Positions 34,201 to 47,681 of a stretch of 64,000 nt of DNA are shown piece by piece. Numbering within the stretch: position 1 is the stretch's first letter; every line of letters begins with the position of its first letter. The DNA comes from Athripsodes cinereus (Eukaryota > Arthropoda > Insecta > Trichoptera > Leptoceridae). The notes under the pieces are model-generated. The model was given only the letters and a program-made list of their open reading frames with translations, had not been told where the DNA came from and made no database searches. Where the stretch lies: NCBI GenBank assembly GCA_947579605.1, contig OX388307.1, forward strand, positions 8,595,237-8,659,236, read 5' to 3'. The translations under genes and the position numbers were made by a program.

Positions 34201-37200
34201 TCACCATATTTTCCAATAAGAATAATTTATTTATACAACAGTCTATGGAGCAGGTCTTTTATATGTTTAAAGCAATACAGAAAGACAAAAAAAATACAAT
34301 TTTAAGAATTGACCACTGATAAAAATTAAACCATCAATATGAATTAAGGGAAATCTCTATGACAAGCTGAATAGCTCAAAGTGTTGCTGTGGATCGAATC
34401 GTAATAAATTTTCAACAACTACTTATAATGATGATGATAACATGTTTGTTATACTTACTTAATGTTTATTAAAATAAGTTTCTCAAGAGCTGCTTCCTGC
34501 TTCTTTATCTCCGCCTCAATCTCCTCTGGAGCTCTCACAGCACCTGCTTCTGGGGGTGGAGGAGGAAGGTACTCCTCACAAAAATCTATGTCTCTCATCT
34601 TTTCTTCTGATTCCACTGAAAACATCACATGATCTCTCCTCCATTAAAAGCCCCAAATTTCAGTATCAGGTCATCCACCACAACAATCAATTGAGTTTTT
34701 TATCTGTTGTTTACCTAATTTTTAAGAAATATAGTAACTTTTTAGAAAAACAGTAACAAATAATCAGAATGGTTGGGAGAACCGATTTATTTTCTCATAA
34801 TCATGATTTGTTGAGATGATTTTTTTTTATGTATTTATTTATTTATATTATCGATAAAGAATTATCGATATCGATAATTCTGAATAAGTCTTAGTATGTA
34901 CTTCACCAGACAATAATATCTGATAAGGACAATAATTGTACTTGTATGTACATAAATTCTCTCTTCGAGTAAACTTGTACAAACATGAACTGCGATATAT
35001 TATCATTCAAATTTATATATGTGCAAATATCTGTACGCCGGAGCAAAACTACACTATATCAACGGACACCATTTTTCAGTATGGCCGTTCAGTTTTTTCA
35101 ACAAAATTATTTTAGCTTCTCACATGTTAGTTAACATGAGATTACTCTTATAAAAAATTTTAGACACCAAGTTTTAAAAGCAAATATTGGGCTTATAAAG
35201 TTTGTGTACCTACATACTTAAAATTTTGATGTAAGCTATATTAGCAATATTTGGTAGGCTAAATAACATCATGGTCTGGGGTCTGGGGGTACTCGTCACA
35301 TTTTTACATGACAATTTTAAGGCACCTTGAATTTTATTATCGTACAGAAACAGCGATGAGGTTTGCCACCCATCCTGAATGTCTTGATTTTATATTGGCA
35401 CGAAGAGGACAGTTTGCATGTTTCTTAAATGCAGCTGATCTGCTGGCTACCCCACTTGTGGGATATGCCGTGATGGTATAGTAGTAGTAGTAGTAGTAGA
35501 AATTAACTGAATATTTATAGATTTTTTAATTAACAATTGATTAATATATTCCAATCCAAAAATATGCACCAGAATCAAGGTAATTTGTTTTTATTTGTAT
35601 CCGAATTAAGTGTCTGAGGCTACTCACTCTTTCCATATAAGAACATCTTAAAAAATATAGACAAACCATTCTGTCCAATATCTGTTCAATTCAGTTATCT
35701 TAAAATGATCGTGTTTATCAATAGATATAGGATATAGCCAATATCACATGATACAGGTACTCTGAGACTCACATATGAACAATACTCCTAATGATGAAAG
35801 CGTTATCAGATTACAAATTGGTGATTATATTGTTGCGTTGTTATCAAAGTTATCTGTGACGTATCAACCCTACACATTTTGTAGATACTCTGTGAATATT
35901 TGTAAATTGTATTGATTTACCAACTGTACATTAAAAATATAGTAACCTTTTTGTTAGAAATTGTGGCATAGTACTAATAAATATTTGAACAGTTAAATAA
36001 AGTAAGTTGGACAGTGTTTATTATGTTGAATAAATTTTTTATTGTGTTTAGGTGATTGTGAGAATGTGTTTACTACTAGGTCCCGTTTTATTATGAGATA
36101 AAATTACATTTAATTAGTTTAATTATAAGTGGAATCTTCTATCTATCTACCGATGAACCCAAAATTAAAGGCACTAAAGGTCTTATTTGCGATGTTTTAC
36201 AAATACCTTCTTCTTCTCTTCTTAATCTTTTATTAGACCCAGAGGTCTGTTCATACAGGAGGGTCCTCTTGCGATGTGGATGCCCAGCTGTCCTTCCATC
36301 GTTTAGGGGGTCTTCCGGGTAGGCGTCGTCCATCAGGTAGTCCATGTAGAACAATTTTTGGGGTTCTGGTGCTACCCATCCTCTGGACATGTTCGTACCA
36401 AAATCTTCGGCGTTGTCTTCCCCATCTGACAACATCCTGGACCTCACATATCTCTCGGATTATAGTATTTCTCACACGATCTCGCAGACTTTTTCCGGCA
36501 ATGGCTCGCAAAGTTCGCATCTCTGTTGTACGTAGCATGCTTTTGGTTTTGGTTGTGTCTGCCCTTGTTTCTATGCCATACGTGAGTATTGGGCGTACAC
36601 ATGTCTTGTAGATGCGAACCTTACTGGCCGTTCTCATGTCTTTATTCCTCCATATATCGTCATATACCATACAAATACCTGACTTCAAAAATTATAATGG
36701 GCAACTTCATAGTTTACACATAAATTTATTCAGGAATATTATGAACACTTAAAAATTTTAATGAAATCAAAAGTTTATAAATTGGCAGTTATTGACAATT
36801 TTATTGCATCATTGGTTGGTAAGATTGGATTCTTTCAACACAATTACCTGCTACATTATCAATTTGATGATAAATATCATTACGTTTGTTAAGTTACCTT
36901 TAGGAATTTCTAGACAAACTATTTTTTGTATTCTAGTAAATATGTGCTAAATTCTTCAAGAAATTATTAGAGTTGGGTCATTGGTAGATCTTACAAATTA
37001 AGTTGAGTCCCTCATTTCTTTTTAGGTAAAATGTAATTCTGAGATCAAAATATTTTCTGTGGGAAAATGTTTTCATTATGGACGAATTCCAAAGACAGAG
37101 AAATTTTCTTGCGACTACAATGCAAATACAGACAAAAGAAAGATAGAAAAACTGAGAGAGGAAAATCAAATACAAAACATCATAAACAAAACAACACTGA

Positions 37201-40200
37201 TCATGGAAAAAACACTGAACAAAAGTTCATCAAGAGAAAATCCAATAATACTCAAAGAAATAATTTGCCACGTCCTATTCAAAAAGCATTTGGTACCCTC
37301 AAGAGAAATAAAAAGATAAAGGCCATATTTAAATATGCAGTTTTGTCTGTGATTATATTGGGAAGAGGGATTGGAGTGAATTCCATTTTAGAAAATCCTT
37401 GTCTAACTGGAAATTTTACTGATGTACAGAACTGGTCGACAGATGAAGGAAAATTAAGCAGTCATCTAGGTGAGGTATATTTATATGATAAATTATTTTT
37501 CTTCTTTCATTCTGAAACTATTATCAAACACAGATTAACTCAGTATATTTTGGATTTTTATTATTTTGGGCTTATTGCCAGTGTTGTAAATAAAGGGCCT
37601 TTGGTCCCCTGGCACAAAACGTTCAGGGCCTCATATATGTAATTTATACTAAATACATAGTGCCTTACAGTGGAGGCATGCACAATTTTGTAAAATAAAT
37701 GATTGGAATTTTCTAAGATAATAAAGTTTTCTTACGATTATTAGTATATTAGATTTTTTGCATTTCGGAGGATCTATTTCATCGCTTCATTTAATCAAGC
37801 CGATCTTTGGTATCTGTTCCCCATATTCATGAACCAAAATTTGAATTTCTTTAACTCAGTAGAGATAAAATTTATAAATTCCTTTTATTTATTAGATCCC
37901 TCAATAAGTCTCGACTTATCCAGCAACCCTTCTGCTGTTCATAAACTCCGATTACTAATGAAATATCACGACAGACTCTACAGGACTCAGAGAAAATTTA
38001 GTTTAGAACCAGAAAATGACACAATAACACTGGAGCAATTGGAAAAAACAGTTTATTTAAGCCTGGCCAGCAATGATTTACACAGGTATTTATTTATTTA
38101 TTTATGGGGTGTGTTGTGCACTGCAACATTTAAAATCAATTGCACTCCGACTTTCGCTTGTTAAGTGTTGTTCAGTTAAAGCAAGCCTTTAGCAGACAAA
38201 ATATTCAACTACAACTACATGTGCCAAAAATGGTTAATTGTAAATCAATTGTTTCTAAACAACATTAGTTCAGTTTACACAGACTCTTCAAAATAAATTT
38301 GATCTCGTCCCTATATTGCGAGTGCCAGCTTGATGTGGATGCTCTGGAACATATCTTCTTGAGTGTCCAATAAGGGATTCATACAACAAACTGTATAAAG
38401 CAATAACTGATGTCCGGTATCTACTGACTATGTCATGTTTGCTGTATATAGGATTGATTTCAATATATCTTAAAAAAATTAAGTCTGCTAAACATAATTA
38501 GTCACATTATAATTTATAACCATGTTTATAATTCATGATTGGCGATTCCCAGTTTAATATTTTTTTACTTTCTTCCCTCTCTTTCCTTGTTGTTATTTTG
38601 TCATTAGTTTCTCCCTGCATTGAACTTGGTACAAATCACCTATAAAGGATATATTGTCATAATTTAGTAGAAATAATAAGCAAGGTATTGACATCTAGCA
38701 TTAATTACATTTCTTTAAAACTACCTATTTCCTAACAATAGGTGTCAACAACTAGCTTAAACAATAGTCAAATAGTTTTTACATCGTTCAGAGCAACAAA
38801 CAAATTATCTTACAACATTTTCAGAATACCATTATTTTACTCTTCATCCGATGGCCCCACTAGTCTAAACTTTGCCCGCCTTCATTATCTATCTTTTTAT
38901 GGAAACAACTTCAATAACAGGCCGGAGCCTGTTACAGAGACTTCCAGATTTACTGTAGACTTTGTATTAAATGCAACAGATGCTGAGGAAGTAACGATAG
39001 ATGAAAGAAAGAGATCACCTAGAGGTATGTGTTTTTGATGTTAATAAAATTTCATTTAATTTTACCAAGGTATATTACAATAAACTAATCATAATGTCTT
39101 TCGTCATAATTTATTCCAATGACAACGTTATTAAAGTTTTTAGTATGTTACGGGACCATGTGATTCAATTGCCACTAAATAGATTTGAATAGAGAAGGCT
39201 TGTTTGTACTCTAACATAACCCAAAATTATAAACTAGAAATTACAACATATTATCACATATAAGTATACATACAACCTTACGATAGAACCAGGCCTTTTA
39301 AACGAACAAATAAATAAAACATCATTTTATTTTTATTACGAAAACTCTAGAAATAATGATTTTGTTAATATTTCAGAGAAATCCAATTGGGCTTCTGATC
39401 TCCAGCACATCACTTTGCCTAATCTATTGGAGTTAGATTTACGAAACTGTGGGATAGAGACATTAGATAGCAATATTTTTATGCACTTGACCAACTTACG
39501 GAGGCTGTACTTATCTCACAATAAGATTCAAATAGTATATGCAGACGCTTTCAGCAACCTGTCCAACTTGGTCCATCTTGACTTATCCTACAATGTCATT
39601 ACACCGAGTCGATTTATGTTTGTCCCACCTCCATCCGCAGAGCCTAGTGACTTGATGATCATAGAGAAAGGCGCATTTGAGCCATTAGTGCGATTAAAAT
39701 CACTAGACTTGTCTCGCTCAAGAATTGTGTTGACTTCAGCTAAAAGGTTTTCAGAGTTACCAAAAACTTTAAGCAGACTATCTATTTGCTACACAAAATT
39801 CCCCTCAATCACTGAAGGCTTTTTTGGTTCAACATCAATTGAGTTTATGGACATGTCTGGCAATATAGCCCTGGAAGCTCTGAAGAAAGATGCCTTCAAA
39901 GGAATTGAAAGTAGTCTCATAGTACTCAACGCTAATAGACTGGGGATCAAAAGTACAGATTTCATAGCAAACTTGACCAAAGTAAGAATGCTCTCCCTGA
40001 TTGATAATGATATTGTATACTTGAATTCTAAACACTTTGAGAACTTGGTAAATTTGGAAATCCTCGATCTGATGAACAACAGAATAAGTAACTGGAACAT
40101 ACCAATATTTCGAAACACACAGGCTTTAGAAATAGTAAGGTTGGGTGGAAACAATTTGAATCTGATGACAAACACTATGTTAGAAGATCTGCACAAAGTA

Positions 40201-43200
40201 AAATTTTTGGGAATAGCTAACAACAAATTTATATGTAATTGTGACTTGAGAAATTTTGTATTCAAAGGAATAATGAATGCAGAGGAGGCCACAGATGCCC
40301 ACTTTGAACTTACATGGGTAGAACCAAATATAATCAATGATCCGGATGAGGGTGTATCTGAATATGTGTTTCAATCAGAAAACATCTATTATTTGGATGT
40401 GCGCAGGCGCTTTGAAGTCTTACTTCAGCAGAGAATGAATATCACACATACGCCAAAAAAAATAAATAACAAATTTAAAAACCGATCTCTCTTAAGATCA
40501 TCTGTAGAACGTCTGAACTCTTCAACAATATTTTTAGATTATTTGGATCAAAGCGATATTTGTATAGATTCTAGAACTAGTGAGATATCCTCGTTCAACA
40601 ACATAACATGTGAAGGGTTACTTGGGATTAATGCAGGCCTCAATACATCCACATTTTTCATCATAGGAGTAGTGTCTATGGCTGTAGCCATCTTTCTAAT
40701 GGTGCTGGCATTTTGGAAGTGGTGGTATATCAGATACTTCTTCACAATGATTAAGAATGTTGCAATATTGAGTATTTTGGGAAATGGAAAAGGAGACAAC
40801 GGTAAAGAAAGAATTATTTTTAAAGATTAAACTAAATTTTGTGGCCAAGTGGAACAGATATTTCATAACCTATTAAAAACTTAACATCTTTTTGACTTTA
40901 CAGAAGAAGAAAAAGTATTTACATATGATGTATTTGTTAGTTACTGTGATGGGGACCGAAAATGGGTTTTGGAATACTTATTGCCGGAAGTAGAAAAGAC
41001 TACACCAATTAGCATCTGTTTACATGAAAGAGATTTTCAGGTTTGAATATTCATTTCTCAGATTATATTTGTAATTTAAACATTTGCTCCAGACTTGAAG
41101 GTGGGGTGTGCAAACCTCTCAAGTCCATATTATTGTAATATATATTGTATAGAATACAATTAATTATAAGAAACATATTACATTAATCAATGAGATATAA
41201 ACATAGGTAACGATAATAATTATATTAATTAAATAATGAGAATAAAAAAAAACTTTTGATTTTAATAGCATGTGCTAAGTTATTAATTTGCTATACAATG
41301 TTTTAGGTAGGTTTGACTATTTTGGAAAATATAATTTCATCTATGGACAGATCTCGAGTTCTGATGATGGTTGTATCAAATCAGTTCCTAATGAGTCAAT
41401 GGTGTCAATTTGAGATGCACTTGGCTCAACATAGGTAAGACTTTTATTTTTTAACATGTTAAAGATGAAACTTTACAACAATAATAAATATATTTAACCT
41501 CTTCAGTGCTAAGCATAAATATTCTTGAACACTGTTTCAACTATTACTATGCATAAGATCAGATGTGTAAGAAAATTTTATTTAATATCTTAGAATAAAT
41601 CACATCGAATTTGCTTTCGAAAAATTTGTACACCCATCGATATTTGTTGAAATAAATAGAAAATTCATTGATTCATGATAAAAAAGGGCAGGTTTTTCTA
41701 ACAGATCTCCAATATCCATGTCCCTTGAAATATTTGGTAATAACTTTTAGAATTTATTAGAGGAATTTGAATGCACTGCACAATTTTATAATTTATGTAT
41801 GTTTACAGGTTGCTTGAAACCCGAAGGGAGCAACTAATATTAGTTCTTCTGGAGGACATTCCACGGAGAAAGAGACCCAACACCCTACATTATCTGATGA
41901 TGACAAAAACTTACATCGTTTGGCCGAAAAAGACTTCAGAACAACAGGAGTTTTGGAAAAGACTGAAGAAAGCCTTATTGCATGGAAAAAATATTGACGC
42001 ATGTAGCATGGCTTAAAACATGCCACAGAATTGAAAATAAAAAATATGGAGATAAATAATGGATGAAAAGGCAAAAACATATAGCCATATATTATATTAT
42101 AATGATTGCATATTCAATGACAAATGTTCATTCAAAACTCTTCAATACATCAAATTTCTGATAAGTGTTGTGAATGACAATACAAAACAAAATGGAAATA
42201 TTTCATTTTGCCAGTTTTTGATTTATTTTTCCGAGTTACATTATTAGTACTGAGTCGGCTTTCAAGAGTTTCAGCTCTCACCATTATTCAAGCATATTTC
42301 AACAACCTCAAACATAGACATTCACCCAACACTGTAGGTTTACAACATTGACTATATTTAAACTAAAATGATGAAGGTATTTATGATCTTAGGCTTTCAC
42401 GGCCGGAAAATAACCTTATTATTGATGAAGGTATCTTTGATTATGGTTAATTTTATTTCAATAGTAAAGAAATGATATTTTATTTACAGATTATTTTAAA
42501 TATGTAATTATATTTTGCTATAATATACATTTATATAGGTATATTTTAATCTATTAGTTATAAAATATTTGTTAAAATGGTCAAACTTTGTAAGGTGGTG
42601 TTCACATTTGGCGAATATCGCCAGGACACCAAAATATCGTCAGCCATTTGAACCGTGTGAACAAAATGACAGCTAGTCTGAAACGATAAAAACTAGTAAA
42701 AACGATATGGTCTCAAGTTGACCACTTATCAACTTTTTTCTCTGGTGAACGATTCGCGCATGCGTATATGTGGCGGCGTCCCTATTTATGGTAAAAACTT
42801 TATGACCTATAAATTTTATAAAGTTTCCTGCTTCGTGACAGTTGTTATCTTTGTTGTTGGTTTGTGGTGTTTGTTTCCTTAATTAAAAGGCGCCTTATAA
42901 CCTCTACTATAACATTTTCAACTAATAATAAACACTTCGCGATCTCCATCTCGACGTCTGCCATTTTGAAAACAATGTCAAAACCAATGCGCATCCGGCA
43001 GATCGTATCTATATTGGTGGACTGTGTGAACGGGTGTGACGATCAATGGGCGTCCGGCGAATTTTGTTTTTTATTCAAACAAAATTTCGCCTGGCGATAT
43101 TCGCCAAAACACCCCATAAAATAATAAAGGTCATTGTATAATAAGCTATATTTGAAATAAACATTAATCGCTGGCAGATTAATGTCACTATTCATAGTAT

Positions 43201-46200
43201 TTAAGAAATTTTTATATTACATTTATAATAGTTACAAGTGCACACAAATATAAGTTAATAATTAATAATATTAAATGAAATTTTTTATATAGTTAAAAAT
43301 GCAAATTGGGTAATGCTGTTCATTGATATAAATAAAATTTGTGATACTTAAAGTGGTAATATTTTGGTTGCATACCCTCGATATATTCTTTATTTTATCT
43401 GATAGTAAACATTGTCATCAATCATATAAAATAGCTTATAGCAACTTAAGAAAAAAATTGATATAGCTGTTTTTTACAATGCTTCTATACTAAAAAAATA
43501 TTCAGAAGAGTACTCGTAGGTCCTAGAAAAGAATTTTAAATAAAAAAAAACTTACATGCTGTCAGTGTAATTTCCCTTTCCATTGTCTTTGGTCTCGGTG
43601 GTTGTCTCAGCAGTTGTAGATTCAGTATTCCTCCACATAGTCGGTACTTCCTCAGATTTATCTCATTTTCTTCTACTTCAACACGAAGACCATCCAGATA
43701 CTCCTTTGCTTCTTCCTCTGAAACATAATTTCAATATAATTAATCTATTTTTTTTTTTAGATAAATCTAGGTTTGTAATAAATCCAAACACCTTCACGGT
43801 TAGTGATCTACTAGTGTAGTGAAAGTGGAGTGGGTTGGTAACAGGAGAATTTGAACCCGATACCTCTTAACTAAATTTTTGATCTATGTTCTGAGTTGTT
43901 TGTCCTTAATTCTGAGGGTCGTGAACACGATAAATTACAGTTTTTCTGTCTTCCTGTCACCATACGTCATAAAAAATGGTCCCTTAAAAAACAATACCTT
44001 CTCTTGTGTATAAAATCTCTCTGGGTAGTGGAACAGGCTCTGGATCAGCTATTTTCAGTGCAAATATGTCCACTTGTTCAGCATTCTTATTTGCTGTCCT
44101 ACAACAACAATAAAAAACAAGTTTAAATTTAATTAGTATTGTGCAAACTCTCAAACAACTTTTTATATTCACCATTTTGCCAGGCTTCATACATTATTCA
44201 TGTTTTGTAGAGGATACAAATATTGTTTCATTTCACTATACAATGCAAGATTGAGGAAAATTTAAGAAAAGTGGGCAAAAGGCTATCAAAGATATCATGA
44301 CCGTGCAACATTCTGGATTGGACTGAAATACAGAAATAAATAGAGAAATTATTCAAAATTGTGGAGGACTAAGAGAGCTTCTTCATGGCGATCACCAATT
44401 TCACGGATACCTGATATGTCATTCAAAGAAGAATATAACTTTTTATGTGAATTAGTTTGAGGGTAAATAAAGATGTAGATACCTGTCTTCAGCCATTTTA
44501 TAATAATTATCCATCTTCATTTTTATATCGGCATAAAACTCAGCTCTTGCTTTGGCCTGTTCCTCTCTAAGTACCATTATTTCTTCATGTTGCATTTTAG
44601 TTAATTCATACAAATCTGAAAATCAGACATGCTATTAATATAATATACAAATAAATTAAAAAAATACATTAATTACACTTCCTAGAAGTTTAACTGTCTT
44701 GGTACTCTACTAATACAACATAGATTATTTTAACATAATATTTTTTATTCAAATGAATTTGAAAAAATAAATTTAGAATCAACAAAACGAAACCTTTCCC
44801 TGTTGTTATTGGAGCAGGACTTGGATCACTGAATAGAGGGTTAGTGGGACTGAGAACATCGAGCATCAGTCTCAAAACTCGCACAGCAACTCCAAACCAG
44901 TTGTGGTCACCTGGGAGTGTCACCGATAACCCCAAATCAGAGAAGTGGATCTCTACTGGTTCACTAGATTATATAATTTAAAACACAATTAAAAAGGAAA
45001 AAGTATTCACAATGTTCTTTAGAATAAATTTCACAGATTTAAAAAAAAAATGTGACTATAAAAGTATGGATCATGATGTATCCATGGACGAAGGATTATA
45101 TGTTTTTATGCAGAAATTGAGATAAGATGAACACTTTTACTCCATTTTACAGTGTATAATTGGGTAGAGAATTGACTCTTGCCTTTGCATATAAGACTTA
45201 GACCGTGGTTAAGATACGTAGCTGAATTTGGAGAAGAAGATGTTGTGGTTTGACATTAGACATCTTCATATATACTACAGAAGTATGAATTTCACCTTGG
45301 TGGTTCATTTTGCTTGATCATTCTCGGTGGCCCAGGTGGTATTAACCATACAGCTAGAGAGTGCTGGTACACTGTATGTGAATGTCTCTCAGGAACTGGG
45401 GGAGCTCTAGGGGCTGGGATAGTGGCCCAACGCCAGGAGCTGCACTCCAGTGTTCTGATGGATTCTTCAAATAGTTCCCTTTTTACCTGCAAGGATTATA
45501 ATTTGAACACATGAAGCGAAGTGATGATATTACAGCAACAGAAATGTTGAAGGAAGTGGTAACTGACTGAATTATTGCAAAATTGTTCTGAATAGAGAAT
45601 TGTTTTTACTTTATGTTGTAAGAGAGAGTTTGAGGAGAAGTGAATGAATATGTTTTTCTTTTTAATAACTGTGATATAAATTGTGAATTGCAGAATATAC
45701 TAATTTGTGATAATACTTACATATAAATAAACATATTTTCTTGTGTGCTATATGGTTTTGTAAATAGTGAATTAAAAAAAAATAAGGCTTACTTCTTGAA
45801 ATATTTTCAGCTGTTTTAATGAATAGTCAACCGGATATTTGATAATTTCATTCAAAACTTTCATTAACTGAAACAAAAAAAATCCATTGGAATGAAAATA
45901 TCAGATGTATTAAATACAACATTAATTTGTAGAAATAAAAAAAAGTACATCTTACAGGATGTATTTGAGCATCTCTTTTTTTAGCCAGTGAAAATTTATT
46001 GTCTTGGGCGTCCTCAGCTTCCCACCTGTAGAGAGCACAGGTTAATTCAGGAGGTTGTCGAGGATCTGGACTGTCATCTGTTCTCATGTAAACTTGCCAC
46101 TAAAAAAAATATTATATTGAGTGGTAGCAATTTTTACACATTGAATTCCACTACATTAAATTGGAAAATAAGAATGTTTCACTACCTTCAAAGTACCTAC

Positions 46201-47681
46201 ATGATAAATATTCCTATATAGACCAGTATATGAAATAGAGATATTTTCCTGACTAAAGTCAAAAATAAATGTTTATAAAGATGTCATATGTATAAAAAAT
46301 GTATGTTTTTTGTATTTATGATACACTTCATAAAATTGGGTTAAGTAGATATCAAAATAATATGTGATATTCAGTGCATGGATTGGAACTTGATTTATTA
46401 CTTGGATTAATGATTAGCTAACCTCATCTTCTTCTTGCACTGACTTTTCTAATTGACGCTTCAAATTAGTAGATTCTGAAATTGATTAATAATAACATAA
46501 CTGATTTATTAAATAAGGAGCACAATAATCATATATTTATGTGATTAAAACTTCATCAAACAAGCATACACTGAGAAAAATACTAACGAAATTTCACAAC
46601 GAATCATTGGTACGTACTATCAGATTAGGACCAGAGATCGTACAAACGATTCACTAGTACGAATCTATAATTTTAACTCTTCAATTCAAATTTCATAAGA
46701 GTTAATATTATAGATTTATACCAAAGAATCGTTTGTACGATCTCTGGTCCTAATCTGATAGTACCGTACCAATGATTCGTTTTGAGTATTTTTCTCACTG
46801 TATTTTCACAATTATATGGTGTATAAATATTTACCGTCAAATTGTTCCACAATGTTTTTTAAAACCAAATCTCTAATCTCTTGTTCCTCATCATCTTTGA
46901 CTTTCAAATTGTCAATCATTTGCTTGTATTCAGCTCTTTTAGCAAGTGCTTCATTCAGCCTAAGATTGCACAAGATTAATGGTTACAAAAACACAAAAAT
47001 CAAAACAAAATTGTTTTTCAGCCTTTGAAAACTCTGCTAGGGAGTATAAAATACTTATAAACAAGAGATATAAGATACTTATAACCATTCAGAGATATTC
47101 GATTTCTCCAAATGGAGAACATTTCATATTGTTGTCCCAGAAGCAGTGTAGCATGAAAGAAAATAGGCTATTGGAAACCTAAGTAGATGGAAAAATGGGG
47201 CTTTTTTGGACAATTGCCATTACAGACTTAATCACGAGTAATTTACATTAATTAAACTTTACAGAGATTAATAAATATTATTATACTTACATGGCTTCTT
47301 CTTCTTGCTTTTTCTTTTCAGCTGCTAGTTGTTCCAGGAAGGCCTTTTTCTGTGCCTTGTTCATTTTCTTAATCTATAAAAGAATGAATAGCTCACAAAC
47401 CAAACTAATTTCATTACATAATATAAATGCCTAGATCGCGTATATATTGGAGTAAATGAATAAATAAACAGTTATCTGCTAAATGATTATAGATCATACA
47501 CTCTTGTAGCTCGCTATAATGTCACAAATAAGTATTATATATTACAAAATCAACAAAAATCTCTGCCAGACAACAAAATTATCAGTATAACCTTAGCTTT
47601 TTCTTCTGGCGTAAGTTTTAACTTTTCTTTCTTTTCCGGAGGTGGTTTCTCCTTTTCTTTTTTTCCTTTGCCTTTCGCCAT
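31292..47681 (-). CDS. DNAI7: Dynein axonemal intermediate chain 7 (CASC1/IC97 family), 19 coding exons
   Basis: IC97/CASC1 proteins associate with axonemal inner-arm dynein and are needed for ciliary and flagellar motility; in insects, expect sperm and chordotonal neurons. Coding exons in transcript order: 47592-47681, 47291-47373, 46835-46959, 46423-46475, 45956-46099, 45793-45867, 45296-45486, 44794-44963, 44483-44615, 43998-44098, 43556-43717, 34459-34615, 33468-33643, 32999-33074, 32680-32833, 32335-32483, 31916-31985, 31544-31642, 31292-31429. The product is about 781 residues. The N-terminus is Lys/Glu-rich (MAKGKGKKEKEK, KKAFLEQLAAEKKKQEEEAM). Then come a family-typical WQVYMRTDDSPDPRQPPEL block and a WLEPPVVCGWD segment. 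The C-terminal region (PLGFAVPKYSNLPYQGWEL, FQEGGVDFFPTEDASLLMDG, then YNYTWSRWNVAAGRH) aligns with my recollection of CASC1. Intron 11 (34616-43555) contains the complete Toll-9-like gene on the other strand. The exon 8 donor (GTTTCG) and exon 13 acceptor are the weakest junctions. Confidence 0.87.
31797..31922. repeat. 60-bp tandem duplication covering a DNAI7 splice donor
   Basis: GTGTAAATAATGTGTTTTCA begins two copies, about 31799 and 31859, each ending in CAGCTTACT. The copy nearer exon 17 supplies its donor (AGTAAGCTGA on the - strand). The other copy places an identical donor-like sequence 60 bases farther into the intron. Confidence 0.75.
35345..35480 (+). mobile_element. Best-preserved copy of the dispersed GATCTGCTGGCTACC family
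   Basis: It runs from CAGCGATGAGGTTTGCCACC, through TGAATGTCTTGATTTTATA, to CTGATCTGCTGGCTACCCCA and TGTGGGATATGCCGTGATGG, followed by a (TAG)n tail at about 35478-35500. The tail microsatellite marks it as a retrotransposed 3' end or SINE. No Pol III boxes could be placed with confidence. Confidence 0.6.
36139..36688 (-). mobile_element. LINE reverse-transcriptase C-terminus
   Basis: The - strand frame from 36688 reads ASKVRIYKTCVRPILTYGIE, then an arginine-rich RTLRAIAGKSLRDRVRNTII, then a GRPPKRWKDSW motif. It reaches a stop near 36251, and a shifted frame continues to 36139. This is a third LINE type in the window. It lies just upstream of the Toll-9-like gene and in sense orientation with DNAI7, inside DNAI7 intron 11. 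Confidence 0.75.
37067..42016 (+). CDS. Toll9: Toll-like receptor, Toll-9 type, nested in a DNAI7 intron
   Basis: Coding exons: 37067-37469, 37896-38085, 38756-39024, 39377-40801, 40904-41040, 41307-41434, 41809-42016; 919 residues. Order: a basic N-terminal segment of about 85 residues; a hydrophobic signal-anchor-like stretch near 86-104 (IFKYAVLSVIILGRGIG); a leucine-rich ectodomain with repeats best seen in exon 4 (LLELDLRNCGIETLDSNIF, LRRLYLSHNKIQIVYADAF); a single LRRCT-type cap (NNKFICNCDLRNF); a membrane helix near 711-735 (FIIGVVSMAVAIFLMVLAFW); a short linker; and a TIR domain from about 769. TIR boxes: YDVFVSYCDGD (box 1), CLHERDFQVG (box 2/BB loop) and FWKRL (box 3). The single cysteine cap and the ERDFQVG..ILENI / CQFEMHLAQHRLLETRRE pattern match Toll-9 rather than Toll-1/6/7. 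An in-frame TGA upstream of 37067 supports this start unless an earlier exon exists. The exon 3 acceptor was chosen by phase. Confidence 0.87.
42596..43115. mobile_element. MITE with GGTGTT..TTGGCGAATATCGCC ends
   Basis: The left end GGTGTTCACATTTGGCGAAT.. and the right end ..GGCGATATTCGCCAAAACACC form inverted repeats with a small indel. Internal GTGTGAACGGGTG and GTGTGAACAAAATG motifs recall the GCCCGTTCACAC segment at 41 and 7808. It lies in DNAI7 intron 11, about 580 bases after the Toll-9-like stop codon. Non-coding. Confidence 0.65.
46569..46800. mobile_element. Tc1/mariner-type MITE, TA-flanked
   Basis: Arms of about 100 bases begin CACTGAGAAAAATACTAACG and end with the near-complement, ..TTTGAGTATTTTTCTCACTG. 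TA lies at 46567-46568 and 46801-46802. Arms stay paired through GGACCAGAGATCGTACAAAC. It sits in DNAI7 intron 3. A relative with a different right half is at 53236. Confidence 0.85.

Noticed and set aside
39789..40337. 182-codon antisense frame over the Toll-9-like LRR exon
   Set aside because: It is a shadow of the leucine-rich coding strand; no start context, no splice logic, no family resemblance.
42380..42410. GGCTTTCACGGCCGG motif as a possible functional site
   Set aside because: I associate similar strings with dispersed insect repeats but could not define a boundary or role here.
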